Positions 7,655-15,206 of a stretch of 64,000 bases of DNA are shown in pieces (the first letter of the stretch is position 1; each line of letters begins with the position of its first letter). Made by a program: the position numbers and the translations under genes. Origin of the DNA: Hellea sp039977295. Its GTDB lineage: Bacteria > Pseudomonadota > Alphaproteobacteria > Caulobacterales > Maricaulaceae. The stretch covers positions 558,001-622,000 of the forward strand of contig JBDWDN010000012.1 of NCBI GenBank assembly GCA_039977295.1, in the 5' to 3' direction. The notes below the pieces were generated by a model. That model saw only the letters and a program-made list of their open reading frames with translations, was not told the origin of the DNA and did not search any database.

Positions 7655-8437
7655 ATGATTATCAATTATTCACGCAATGCCGAAGATTATGATAAACGGC
7701 ATGGCAATATTCTGGGACGCGCTGTTGTCAAAGATATTGCGTCCGGCGCTGGCTTAATAGCTGGTGACACCCTCCTAGATTTTGCCGCTGGAACGGGCCG
7801 CGCAAGTATTGGTTTTGCTGAATATGGGCTAAAGGTAACCTCGGTTGATGTCTCTGAAGGCATGCTCGAGAAGCTGACGTCGCGATCGGGCGATTTGCCG
7901 ATTCAGACTGTGATTATGGATGGCGAGACACTTCCCTTTGACGATGATAGTTTTGACGCCGTTTCAGCCGCGCGTGTCTTCTATCTTATTGAAGATTGGC
8001 AAGGGATATTGGATGAAATTAAGCGGGTCTTGAAACCAGGCGGGGTTTTCCTGCATGATTGGGGCAATGGGGATCCTGATGAAGATTGGGTGCGCATTCG
8101 CGAGACGTTGAGACATCAATTAGACTCAAAGGGCATAGAGTCGAAATTTCACCCCGGCGTTCGGTCAGAAGCGAAGCTGAATGGTTATCTTAGCCAGAAT
8201 GGCTTTTCAGAAATTACATGTATCAGCGCAGGTAAGGGCGTTGCCCATACATTGCGCGACTTCATCGATTTAATCGCGCAAAAGACCTGCTCATATCTCT
8301 GGGATGTCAAAGATGACGTCTGCGCGGAGGAGGTCGCCGCGTTAACGCAATGGGCATCACAGGAGTTTCAGGATTTGGACAAATCGTTTAATCTCCCTAG
8401 ACATTGCTACTGGCGGGTCTTTCGTCTCACTTCATAA
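7655..8437 (+). CDS. Class I SAM-dependent methyltransferase
   Basis: This 260-residue protein has the Rossmann-type methyltransferase core: motif I LLDFAAGTGRASIGFAEYG (about residues 36-54), an acidic residue after the second strand (TSVDVSEGMLEKL), DGETLPFDDDSFDAVSAARV (motif II/III region) and RVLKPGGVFLHDWGN (motif IV). The C-terminal third (EEVAALTQWASQEFQDLD) resembles the UbiE/MenG-like small-molecule group, but the substrate cannot be read. The gap before it (7532-7654) holds no gene; a TATAAAG-like -10 lies about 30 bp upstream of ATG. It converges on rpsU with a shared terminator at 8436-8464. Confidence 0.85.
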   Translation: MIINYSRNAEDYDKRHGNILGRAVVKDIASGAGLIAGDTLLDFAAGTGRASIGFAEYGLKVTSVDVSEGMLEKLTSRSGDLPIQTVIMDGETLPFDDDSFDAVSAARVFYLIEDWQGILDEIKRVLKPGGVFLHDWGNGDPDEDWVRIRETLRHQLDSKGIESKFHPGVRSEAKLNGYLSQNGFSEITCISAGKGVAHTLRDFIDLIAQKTCSYLWDVKDDVCAEEVAALTQWASQEFQDLDKSFNLPRHCYWRVFRLTS

Positions 8438-8464
8438 AAAAAGCCGCCTCAAAGAGACGGCTTT
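8436..8464 (-). terminator. Intrinsic terminator of rpsU, possibly bidirectional
   Basis: The arms AAAGCCG (8440-8446) and CGGCTTT (8458-8464) pair, extended by CTC/GAG after one C-A mismatch, with an AAA loop. The A-run at 8436-8442 becomes a seven-base T tract on the minus strand, directly downstream of rpsU. On the plus strand the T tract is weaker, so it may also serve the methyltransferase gene. Confidence 0.85.
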
Positions 8465-8491
8465 CTAAAACTTGAATCAAAGCGGCCTGTC

Positions 8492-8731
8492 TTAATAACG
8501 ACGTGGCGGCTTTTTCTTCGATGGGATGAGGCCTTCGATTTGCGCGCGCTTACGTGCGAGCTTGCGGACGCGGCGGACAGCTTCTGCCTTTTCGCGGACG
8601 CGTTTCTCGGATGGCTTCTCAAAATGCTTACGCGCTTTCATTTCGCGCAGGATTCCTTCGTTTTGAAGTTTTTTCTTCAGAGCGCGGAGGGCCTGATCGA
8701 CATTGTTTTGACGGACGTAGATTTCAACCAT
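8492..8731 (-). CDS. rpsU: Small ribosomal subunit protein bS21
   Basis: This protein of the 30S platform helps mRNA engagement near the anti-Shine-Dalgarno end of 16S rRNA. It has 79 residues with the family signature MVEIYVRQNNVDQALRALKK, the FEKPSEKRVREKAEAVRR basic helix and a very basic C-terminal extension (LIPSKKKPPRRY) typical of alphaproteobacteria. It is monocistronic, ends at a strong terminator, and has a terminator-like hairpin in its 5' leader. Confidence 0.95.
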   Translation of the reverse strand: MVEIYVRQNNVDQALRALKKKLQNEGILREMKARKHFEKPSEKRVREKAEAVRRVRKLARKRAQIEGLIPSKKKPPRRY

Positions 8732-8767
8732 GTGGTTTTCAACTCATTTCTAATTCTAAAATTTAAA

Positions 8768-8787
8768 GCCCCGAAACATTTCGAGGC
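8768..8787 (-). promoter_or_regulatory. Terminator-like hairpin in the rpsU leader
   Basis: In the 332-bp gap between rpsU and ihfA (8732-9063), which holds no gene, the minus strand carries a 9-bp stem (GCCTCGAAA / TTTCGGGGC, one T-G wobble) followed by TTTAAATTTT. It lies 37 bp upstream of the rpsU start. No gene reads into it from upstream on this strand, so it sits in the rpsU leader and could act as an attenuator. The rest of the gap contains the ihfA promoter region, including TTGACT near 9003. Confidence 0.5.
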
Positions 8788-9063
8788 CTTACGGAATAAG
8801 GGCTTCTAACGGGTGGAACCGAATGCGTAAAGCGATGATTGGGATAAAATACTGTTAAAACAGCTCTTTTAGGCCGAAATTTCGCACTATTGCTGCCGTT
8901 TGGGTTTTGCGGGGCGCAATCAAAGCACTAATTGCTCTATGAGAGGCCTGTTTTATACCGATAGAGAGCAAAGAGGCTGTTTTTTAACACTTTTTTACGA
9001 TTTGACTTGCCTCGCCCCAGTGCAATTTGCTTTAACCATAATAACGATGAGGGAATTTCGACT

Positions 9064-9369
9064 ATGAGCACCGGAACAGTCACACGCGCTGACCTAGCAG
9101 AAGCGGTTTACCGCGAGATTGGGTTGTCACGTTCTGAAAGCTCTGAACTTGTCGAATCTGTCCTTGACCACATTAGCGATGCCTTATTACGCGGTGAGCA
9201 AGTCAAGCTTGCAGGTTTTGGCACATTTTCTCTCCGTGATAAGAAAGAACGTATGGGCCGCAATCCGAAAACCGGGAAGGCTGTACCGATCACATCTCGC
9301 CGCGTTTTGGTTTTCAAGCCGTCGCAGATTTTGCGAGAGCGCGTTGATTCGTCTTTAACACGTAAATAG
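9064..9369 (+). CDS. ihfA: Integration host factor subunit alpha
   Basis: IhfA pairs with IhfB to bend DNA sharply at specific sites, affecting transcription, replication and recombination. The 101-residue protein from ATG 9064 has the HU/IHF fold: ADLAEAVYREIGLSRSESSELVE helices, VKLAGFGTFSLRDKKERMGRNP with the conserved beta-arm start, GKAVPITSRRVLVFKPS (the arm that inserts into the minor groove) and a basic tail. ATG 9064 is chosen because it has GAGGGA upstream and gives the standard N-terminus; the frame extends to 9007 but that part is not family-like. A MerR gene follows 48 bp downstream, a common alphaproteobacterial arrangement. Confidence 0.95.
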   Translation: MSTGTVTRADLAEAVYREIGLSRSESSELVESVLDHISDALLRGEQVKLAGFGTFSLRDKKERMGRNPKTGKAVPITSRRVLVFKPSQILRERVDSSLTRK

Positions 9370-9414
9370 TGCTATACTCTGATTCGTATCGGGGGATTCG
9401 TAGCCGAGGGAATC
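9346..9414. promoter_or_regulatory. Cluster of four GANTC (CcrM-type) sites
   Basis: GATTC occurs at 9346-9350, 9381-9385 and 9395-9399, and GAATC at 9410-9414. The last three are spaced 14 and 15 bp apart in the 48-bp gap between ihfA and the MerR gene, next to a TATACT -10-like element at 9373-9378. GANTC is the target of the cell-cycle methyltransferase CcrM in alphaproteobacteria, and promoter clusters can make transcription depend on methylation state. The sites are seen; the regulatory effect is inferred. Confidence 0.5.
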
Positions 9415-9417
9415 GGA

Positions 9418-10014
9418 ATGCAGGCCAAAACAACACGCGCCTTTAGAACTATTAGCGAAGCTGGCGAAGAGCTGGACTTACAGCCACATGTCCTCCGGTT
9501 TTGGGAATCCAAATTTCCACAAATTAAGCCGATTAAGCGCGGGGGTGGACGCCGCTTTTATCGCCCCGAAGACATTGAGTTTATTCGCGGGATCAAAATT
9601 CTCCTTCATGATGAGAAACACCCGATCAAAGATGTTCAAAAACTTATTCGCGTCAAAGGCGCGGCGCGTATCGTAGAACTTGGGCAATCCGTTGAGAAAG
9701 CCGCGAAAGAGCGCGATGTTGCTGATACAGTCCTGATTCCAGAACGCATCCAGAAAGCCGAACCTGAAATTCGCCGCGCCGAGGAAGACCGCGTCGTCCC
9801 CTTTACACCGCGTCCTGAACCAGAGCCCGAACCTGAACCCATACCCGAACCAGAGCCAGAACCCGCTGCGGCCCACGTCGTAGAATATGTCGAAGAAGAA
9901 GGTGAGTTTGAAGACGAGGCCATGTCCGCTGTTAACCGCTTAGAACTCGAAGAGGCTTTGGAGCGCTTGACATCTTTACGCCGCCGCTGGGAAGAATTTA
10001 AAAACCCTGCTTAA
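9418..10014 (+). CDS. MerR-family regulator with Pro-Glu repeat linker
   Basis: This 198-residue protein has an N-terminal MerR winged helix (about residues 6-75): FRTISEAGEELDLQPHVLRF, WESKF, then GGGRRFYRPEDIEFIRGIK. No metal-binding Cys are present, so it is not a metal sensor. After a short helical part comes a low-complexity tract of alternating Pro and Glu (about residues 123-148), an acidic stretch and a C-terminal helix (LEEALERLTSLRRRWEEF) that probably dimerises. This is the conserved alphaproteobacterial MerR gene found directly downstream of ihfA. Its regulon is not known to me. The promoter region is rich in GANTC sites. Confidence 0.9.
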   Translation: MQAKTTRAFRTISEAGEELDLQPHVLRFWESKFPQIKPIKRGGGRRFYRPEDIEFIRGIKILLHDEKHPIKDVQKLIRVKGAARIVELGQSVEKAAKERDVADTVLIPERIQKAEPEIRRAEEDRVVPFTPRPEPEPEPEPIPEPEPEPAAAHVVEYVEEEGEFEDEAMSAVNRLELEEALERLTSLRRRWEEFKNPA

Positions 10015-10029
10015 AGAGACTTAGACCTA

Positions 10030-10058
10030 TTGCGCCCGTCGCCGCGCAGGACTATAGA
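10030..10058 (+). promoter_or_regulatory. Promoter of tRNA-Pro(GGG)
   Basis: TTGCGC (10030-10035), a 17-bp spacer and TATAGA (10053-10058) form a sigma-70-like promoter ending 19 bp before the tRNA gene. Confidence 0.65.
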
Positions 10059-10077
10059 GCCGCTTCGATGATAGATT

Positions 10078-10154
10078 CGGAGTATAGCGCAGTCCGGTAG
10101 CGCACTAAGCTGGGGGCTTAGGGGTCACAGGTTCGAATCCTGTTACTCCGACCA
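10078..10154 (+). tRNA. tRNA-Pro (anticodon GGG)
   Basis: A full cloverleaf can be drawn: acceptor CGGAGTA/TACTCCG, D stem GCGC/GCGC, anticodon stem CTAAG/CTTAG with loop CTGGGGG (anticodon GGG), T stem ACAGG/CCTGT around TTCGAAT, discriminator A and an encoded CCA at 10152-10154. It decodes CCC/CCU proline codons; a second proline isoacceptor lies at 24962. Confidence 0.97.
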
Positions 10155-10215
10155 TCATCGAAAAACCCTCAAAAATGTCACAGGCCAAATGGCCTTAAAC
10201 CTCGTATAAGGTCAT

Positions 10216-11241
10216 ATGACTTATCCTGCTCTTACCGCCTCCGAACGAAGCGTCCGTAATTGGCTTTTTGTAATGCTGTTAATGGTCGGCGCGATGATCG
10301 TGCTGGGCGGGGCGACGCGGCTCACGAATTCTGGCCTGTCCATAACAGAATGGGCCCCGATTAAGGGCGCATTGCCGCCCCTAAGCACCGAGGCTTGGCT
10401 GTCCGAATTTCAAAAATATCAGCTCATACCTGAATTTTCGGCCGAGCATCCTGATATGGATCTGGCGGGCTTTAAGACTATCTACTTTTGGGAGTGGAGC
10501 CATAGACAATTAGGCCGCCTTATTGGCGTCGTTTATGCGTTGCCGTTTTTCTATTTCCTCTTTCGCCGCCGCTTGCCGCAAGGACAAGTCCTTAAGTTCT
10601 TTGGCATCATGCTATTGATCGGCATCCAAGGCGGTATCGGATGGTGGATGGTAGCGAGCGGACTGGTCAATGACCGCGTCGATGTTAGTCAATATCGCCT
10701 CGCAACTCATCTTGGCGTGGCCTTTATTATTCTTGGGGCTTTGTTTTGGCTCTGGCGAAACCAAGCTGAAAGCTGGCCGCGTAAGCCGCTGGATAAGATG
10801 CTTGTTAAGCGCACAACATTATTAGCGGGCCTTGTCTTTCTGCAGATAATCGCAGGCGCTTTTGTGGCAGGCCTGAAAGCGGGGCGTACATATAATACCT
10901 GGCCGCTCATGGATGGAGACATCATTCCTGCAGGCTACGCCTCAATGAGCCCGCTTTGGCGTAATATTTTTGAAAATATTGGCGCGGTGCAATTTAATCA
11001 CCGCACTTTAGCTTACATCATTCTAGCGGTCACGATTTGGATTTTCATAACGGCCAAACGCCACCCCCGGGTGCGCCGTCATATGATCGTATTTAAAGTC
11101 GTCGTGCTTTGGCAGATTGTCTTAGGGATATATGTCTTGCTAACGGGCGACGCATTATGGCTTGCGCTGTTGCATCAATTCTCAGCAATATTCGTTTGGC
11201 TGGCCGTTGTGGCCGTCATGCGCTCCGCGCAGAAAAGCTAG
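10216..11241 (+). CDS. ctaA: Heme A synthase
   Basis: CtaA converts heme O to heme A for aa3-type cytochrome oxidase in the inner membrane. The 341-residue protein has about eight transmembrane segments and the family's conserved His blocks: GGATRLTNSGLSITEW near the N-terminus, WEWSHRQLGRLIGVVYALPF, ATHLGVAFIILGALFWLW, AFVAGLKAGRTYNTWPLMDG and QFNHRTLAYIILAV. The GGATRLTxSGLS and NTWPLMDG signatures are specific to the alphaproteobacterial/mitochondrial COX15-like type. ATG 10216 is preceded by AAGG. Its stop codon interlocks with that of the convergent lipoprotein gene (CTAG at 11238-11241). Confidence 0.96.
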   Translation: MTYPALTASERSVRNWLFVMLLMVGAMIVLGGATRLTNSGLSITEWAPIKGALPPLSTEAWLSEFQKYQLIPEFSAEHPDMDLAGFKTIYFWEWSHRQLGRLIGVVYALPFFYFLFRRRLPQGQVLKFFGIMLLIGIQGGIGWWMVASGLVNDRVDVSQYRLATHLGVAFIILGALFWLWRNQAESWPRKPLDKMLVKRTTLLAGLVFLQIIAGAFVAGLKAGRTYNTWPLMDGDIIPAGYASMSPLWRNIFENIGAVQFNHRTLAYIILAVTIWIFITAKRHPRVRRHMIVFKVVVLWQIVLGIYVLLTGDALWLALLHQFSAIFVWLAVVAVMRSAQKS

Positions 11242-12095
11242 CGGGTTTCGAGCTCTTTGATCGCGTAGCCGCGTGATATAAGGACCAAACGCCCTTCGTG
11301 TTTTTCCGCGATTAGGAGCACCCCTTCGTTATAGACGCTTCCCATATTCGCTGATGTGACTGTCACAAATCCTGCATCTTTGACGCCGCCAATACTAAGG
11401 CCATTTTCAACCTGCATCGTCATGTTTTTCTTATCAGAGACAAGGATCAGCCCGTTACTAGAGCTATCTGGTTTTACCGCTAAACCGCCGCTGAGGTTTA
11501 AGGCATTATTGGCCTCGCAGGGGTCAGTTTCATCTTCAGTAACGTTGGCTTTGCTTAGGGTCACGGACGTGTCTTCAAAAATGTCTATATTCAGCTTTTG
11601 CGATGAACGTGATGTTGTTCTGGCCCAAATGGTAGAGCCGCTAGGGGCCGCTAATGCACAGAAGCGTTCAAATGTCTGTTCGCCTTGAGACACAGCCAGT
11701 GGGCTAAAATTGCCTTCATTATCCGACTGCACAAAAGCCTTTATTTGCCCTTGCGGGGTGAGGGCGAGAAAGACGCCTGATTTTTTCTCGCGCGCTATCC
11801 CAATCACATCGGCGTAGCGCCCAAGTGCAACGACCTCGGTCTCCGCGCTATCTGTGGTAGCGCGGTGAAGTGTCCCCTTTTTGTCCAGCAAAATAATGTG
11901 GCCAAGCCAAGACGCGACGCTATTAGGAACGAAAGTCGCCGCCTTAATGGGGGAGGGCGTTCGAATATCGCTTGTCGCGCGTAGTGTGAAATCCGCGCTC
12001 TTAACGTCGGCTTTATCATTCGGCGTCTCATTACCGTTTTGGCACGCGGCTCCCAAAAATGCGGCGGCGAAGAGAGTGTATCTAAGAAATTTCAT
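11238..12095 (-). CDS. Putative lipoprotein of unknown function
   Basis: From ATG 12095 the protein has 285 residues and a lipoprotein signal peptide, MKFLRYTLFAAAFLGAACQN, with lipobox LGAAC. The frame is open further upstream to 12179, but that extension would bury the signal peptide, so 12095 is preferred. The rest is a series of short beta-rich segments of the type WLGHIILLDKKGTLHRAT, GIAREKKSGVFLALTPQGQI and GLILVSDKKNMTMQVENGLS, which looks like an irregular beta-propeller. No catalytic motif was found and I do not recognise the family. It is convergent with ctaA and divergent from the DoxX gene. Confidence 0.75.
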   Translation of the reverse strand: MKFLRYTLFAAAFLGAACQNGNETPNDKADVKSADFTLRATSDIRTPSPIKAATFVPNSVASWLGHIILLDKKGTLHRATTDSAETEVVALGRYADVIGIAREKKSGVFLALTPQGQIKAFVQSDNEGNFSPLAVSQGEQTFERFCALAAPSGSTIWARTTSRSSQKLNIDIFEDTSVTLSKANVTEDETDPCEANNALNLSGGLAVKPDSSSNGLILVSDKKNMTMQVENGLSIGGVKDAGFVTVTSANMGSVYNEGVLLIAEKHEGRLVLISRGYAIKELETR

Positions 12096-12254
12096 ACTGC
12101 AACATACGCGAATTAAAAGGAGTGGAAATAGTAAACTGCATATTCTGACGCGGCATGCAGCCTCATACGCGTTCTGCAATTTCTTAGGTGCTAATCATTA
12201 CTTATCGCAGGGCGAGACATGGTGTAAGGCGACCTAAGACATAAAGGGCCAAAG

Positions 12255-12674
12255 ATGACGAATGTAATTTTAATGGGGGCTGGACGAACATTGCTTGGCC
12301 TATACTTCCTTCTTCCAGGAATCATGAAATTTGCGGCTTGGGATACACATATCGAAATGATGAGCGCGCATGGGATCTCTAGCCCTGCGCCGCTTCTATT
12401 TATTGCAACTGCCGCTGAAATTATCGCAGGGATATTTTTGATTCTAAGAATTCAGGTGCGGCTTATGGCGTTAGGCTGCGCGCTATTGGTTATCATCATC
12501 AATGTCATGATGCATGACTTTTGGAATTTTGACGGCATAACTGGCGCGCATGAAATGCAAAATTTCATCAAAAACTTGGGTATCTTTGCTGGCTTGCTCG
12601 TGCTCGCATCAGAATCGGCAAAGCGAAAAATATCCCTGCGCGGATTTTGGATGCGTGATCCAAAGCTCACATAG
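12255..12674 (+). CDS. DoxX family membrane protein
   Basis: This 139-residue protein has four predicted transmembrane helices. The start LMGAGRTLLGLYFLLPGIMKF is the typical DoxX first helix, followed by APLLFIATAAEIIAGIFLIL, RLMALGCALLVIIINVMMHDFW and FIKNLGIFAGLLVLASES. DoxX-like proteins are associated with redox or quinone functions in the membrane, but the role of most members is unknown. ATG 12255 has AAAGGG upstream. It is the first of two same-strand genes, with a methyltransferase following. Confidence 0.85.
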   Translation: MTNVILMGAGRTLLGLYFLLPGIMKFAAWDTHIEMMSAHGISSPAPLLFIATAAEIIAGIFLILRIQVRLMALGCALLVIIINVMMHDFWNFDGITGAHEMQNFIKNLGIFAGLLVLASESAKRKISLRGFWMRDPKLT

Positions 12675-12764
12675 ACTGAAATATAGGGGTTGGACATTCT
12701 TGCCCTGACAGCTAGACCTCCTCAAACCAAATTGCATACGAAATCACCCAAAGGCCTTAATGTG

Positions 12765-13940
12765 TCGAACCTCTCCAACGACAATACATCTATTTTCTTG
12801 AATGACCTTCAGGAAAGTATCGAGAGCGGCGACTTTATTCGTATGGTGCTTGGTAAGCCCAAAGGTGTTGAAGCGAAAAAAGTTATTATTACAAGTTTTG
12901 AAAGCAAGGGCGCTTTAAAATTCTCGAGTGATTTCAGATATGCTCAAAAATCCGTCACAAAGTCTTATGACCTAAACGAACTCCTCAGCTTTTTAACGGG
13001 TGTTTTGAGTGTCGACTATTTAGCGGCAACACTTTTCACAGCAAAAAGCGACATTACATTCCTTGTAAATAAGCGCGGGAAGCCTCGTATCACGCGGGCT
13101 AAAGCCACGCAAAAACGCGCGGCCTCAACCACGCATAACCGGCAGAAAGATTACCTAGTTTCACCAGAGAGTCCTTATTTGTATCAGCTCGGCGTGACCG
13201 ATCGGAACGCGAAGGTCATTCCGAAAATGTACGGGAAGTTCCGTCAAATCGCAAAATTCATCGAAATCGTGGAGCAAAGTATTCGGGGGGATATCCTAAA
13301 GTCTAAAAGGCCTATTTCCGTTTTAGATGTTGGTTCTGGCAAGGGGTATTTGACCTTTGCGCTTTATGAATTTCTTTCGGAAAAATTACCCAGCGGGGCC
13401 GAGGTCGTAGGCGTCGACACCAAAGGCGATCTGGTTACCTTGTGCAATAAGATAGCAGGAAAAGTTGGTTTTAAAGGCTTAGCGTTTAAGCAAGAGAATG
13501 TTGAGAATTTCAAATCTGAAAAACTCGATATGTTGGTCGCGCTTCATGCCTGCGACACCGCAACGGATGAGGCTCTCTTCCAAGGTATAAAAAGCGGCGC
13601 AGGATTGATATTTTGCGCGCCTTGCTGTCAGCATGAAGTCTCGTCTCAATTGCGGACGCTAAATACTGAAAACCCATTGCTGCAGCATGGCCTATTTATA
13701 GAGAAACAAGCAGACCTAATTACAGATGTTGCAAGAACACTTCTTTTGGAGAGCCGCGGATATGACGTGAAGATAATCGAATTCGTCAGTAGTGAGCATT
13801 CAATGAAGAATACGCTGATTGTGGCCGAGAAGAGCGGAACGGTAAATGAGAAGAGCTTAAAGGAATATTTGGCGCTTAAATCACAATTCGGGTTTTCAGA
13901 TCAGCGTTTAGAGGTGCTGCTTGGGCAGCTGGAAGCGTGA
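12765..13940 (+). CDS. SAM-dependent methyltransferase (Methyltransf_32-like)
   Basis: From GTG 12765 this is 391 residues. The GTG has AAAGG upstream with about 7-base spacing; the frame is also open from a TTG at 12690, whose only purine run abuts the codon. The N-terminal ~150 residues form an uncharacterised domain ending in YLVSPESPYLYQLGVTDRNA. The methyltransferase core follows: VLDVGSGKGYLTFALYEFL (motif I), GVDTKGDL, then MLVALHACDTATDEAL and IFCAPCCQHEVSSQL. The LHACDTATD and PCCQHE motifs are those of the Methyltransf_32 group related to METTL25/GSTCD-like proteins, some of which act on RNA or protein. The substrate here is unknown. Confidence 0.8.
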   Translation, partial: SNLSNDNTSIFLNDLQESIESGDFIRMVLGKPKGVEAKKVIITSFESKGALKFSSDFRYAQKSVTKSYDLNELLSFLTGVLSVDYLAATLFTAKSDITFLVNKRGKPRITRAKATQKRAASTTHNRQKDYLVSPESPYLYQLGVTDRNAKVIPKMYGKFRQIAKFIEIVEQSIRGDILKSKRPISVLDVGSGKGYLTFALYEFLSEKLPSGAEVVGVDTKGDLVTLCNKIAGKVGFKGLAFKQENVENFKSEKLDMLVALHACDTATDEALFQGIKSGAGLIFCAPCCQHEVSSQLRTLNTENPLLQHGLFIEKQADLITDVARTLLLESRGYDVKIIEFVSSEHSMKNTLIVAEKSGTVNEKSLKEYLALKSQFGFSDQRLEVLLGQLEA

Positions 13941-13977
13941 TAACGACTTCGGCAAGGGACACAGCCTCTAAAAATTA

Positions 13978-14000
13978 CGGTATTCAGATACCGCTTTTTT
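13978..14000 (+). terminator. Intrinsic terminator
   Basis: CGGTAT (13978-13983) and ATACCG (13988-13993) form a 6-bp stem with a TCAG loop, followed by C and a run of six T. It ends the methyltransferase transcript 38 bp after its stop and separates it from rplM. Confidence 0.8.
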
Positions 14001-14050
14001 AAATCATTGTTTTTGTTGAGTAATTTACCGTAGGTTCTGCAATTAAGCTG

Positions 14051-14079
14051 TTGACGTGTCCGGCAAGGGTCTGTAGTTA
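14051..14079 (+). promoter_or_regulatory. Candidate rplM-rpsI promoter
   Basis: TTGACG (14051-14056, five of six consensus positions), a 17-bp spacer and a weak -10 TAGTTA (14074-14079) lie between the upstream terminator and rplM. The leader would be about 55 nt; no L13-binding structure is obvious to me. Confidence 0.45.
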
Positions 14080-14141
14080 CCCGCCATCACGAAAGACGCC
14101 CCGGCAAATTCCTTGTCTTGGCCGAATTCATAGAGGACATT

Positions 14142-14612
14142 ATGAAAACCACCAAATTTTTGAAAACCGCAGAGGTTGAGAAGAAATGGATTTTGATTGA
14201 TGCCGAGGATGTCGTAGTTGGCCGTCTCGCAACTTTCATTGCCATGCGTCTCCGCGGTAAGCATCTTGCTAAATACACTCCCCATATTGATTGCGGCGAC
14301 AACGTCATCGTTATCAACGCCGAGAAAGTCGCTTTCACGGGTAAGAAACGTAATAATAAAGTTTATTACTGGCACACTGGATATCCAGGCGGCTTGAAAG
14401 AGCGGACTGCGGATAAAATCCTTGATGGCCGTTTCCCTGAGCGCGTTATGCGCAAAGCGGTTCAGCGTATGTTGCCTAAAGAGTCACCTTTGGCCCGTAC
14501 ACAACTTTCTAATCTTCGCGTTTATGCTGGTTCTGAGCATCCACATGCGGCGCAAGAGCCAACTGTCATTGATTTCAAATCAATGAGCCCTAAAAATGTA
14601 AAGGCGAAATAA
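14142..14612 (+). CDS. rplM: Large ribosomal subunit protein uL13
   Basis: This early-assembly 50S protein has 156 residues from ATG 14142, which has a GAGG Shine-Dalgarno; an in-frame upstream ATG at 14118 gives a non-homologous extension. Signatures include KKWILIDAEDVVVGRLATFI, GDNVIVINAEKVAFTGKK, YYWHTGYPGG, PERVMRKAVQRMLPK and LRVYAGSEHPHAAQ. The alphaproteobacterial start (MKTTKFLKTAEVEKKW) is typical. It is followed after 3 bp by rpsI, the standard bacterial pair. Confidence 0.97.
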   Translation: MKTTKFLKTAEVEKKWILIDAEDVVVGRLATFIAMRLRGKHLAKYTPHIDCGDNVIVINAEKVAFTGKKRNNKVYYWHTGYPGGLKERTADKILDGRFPERVMRKAVQRMLPKESPLARTQLSNLRVYAGSEHPHAAQEPTVIDFKSMSPKNVKAK

Positions 14613-14615
14613 GTC

Positions 14616-15125
14616 ATGGCTGATACAAAAACACTCGAAGACCTTAAAGACGTTATGCAAGGCGCAACTACTGCGCCGTCTGCTGACGGTTCTGTTGCTG
14701 CAGCGCCTGCTGCGCTTCCAGAGCCTAAAATTGACGAGCTTGGCCGTGCATATGCAACGGGCAAACGTAAAAACTCAATAGCGCGCGTTTGGATTAAGCC
14801 TGGTAACGGCAAAATCACAATTAACGGCCGTGACCAAGAGGTTTACTTTGCACGTCCTGTGCTGCGCTTGATTATTGCGCAAGCTTTCCAAGTTGCTGAC
14901 CGCGTTGATTCATATGACGTTATGGCGACTTGCAAAGGCGGAGGCCTTTCCGGTCAAGCCGGTGCTGTCCGTCAAGGCATTACTAAAGCTCTGACTTACT
15001 ATGAGCCAGCTTTACGCGCTCCGCTTAAGGCTGCAGGCTTCATCACGCGCGATTCACGTGTTGTGGAACGTAAGAAATACGGTAGAGCCAAGGCGCGTAA
15101 GAGCTTCCAGTTCTCCAAGCGTTAA
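14616..15125 (+). CDS. rpsI: Small ribosomal subunit protein uS9
   Basis: This 30S head protein reaches the P-site tRNA through its C-terminal tail. It has 169 residues, about 40 longer than E. coli S9 because of an Ala/Pro-rich N-terminal extension (residues 1-42), common in alphaproteobacteria. The core shows GRAYATGKRKNSIARVWIKP, ITINGRD, GGGLSGQAGAVRQGITKAL and the conserved RKKYGRAKARKSFQFSKR tail ending in SKR. It is co-transcribed with rplM and ends at a strong terminator. Confidence 0.97.
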   Translation: MADTKTLEDLKDVMQGATTAPSADGSVAAAPAALPEPKIDELGRAYATGKRKNSIARVWIKPGNGKITINGRDQEVYFARPVLRLIIAQAFQVADRVDSYDVMATCKGGGLSGQAGAVRQGITKALTYYEPALRAPLKAAGFITRDSRVVERKKYGRAKARKSFQFSKR

Positions 15126-15155
15126 ACAATACGATACACATATCGTTGTATTATC

Positions 15156-15190
15156 AAGGCGCTTTCGAGATTATCGAGAGCGCCTTTTTT
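15156..15190 (+). terminator. Intrinsic terminator of rplM-rpsI
   Basis: AAGGCGCT (15156-15163) pairs with AGCGCCTT (15178-15185), extended by TCGA bases above, and runs into six T at 15185-15190. It ends only 16 bp before the argC start, so the argC promoter must overlap it or argC must rely on readthrough. Confidence 0.9.
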
Positions 15191-15206
15191 ATTGGAAGAG
15201 AGTCAG

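Noticed and set aside
9032..9039. TTAACCAT before ihfA as a CtrA site
   Set aside because: A single half-site without a properly spaced second TTAA; not enough to call CtrA control.
9636..9923. Antisense open frame rich in Gly and Ser opposite the MerR gene
   Set aside because: It is the complement of the Pro-Glu codon repeat; no start signal or family features.
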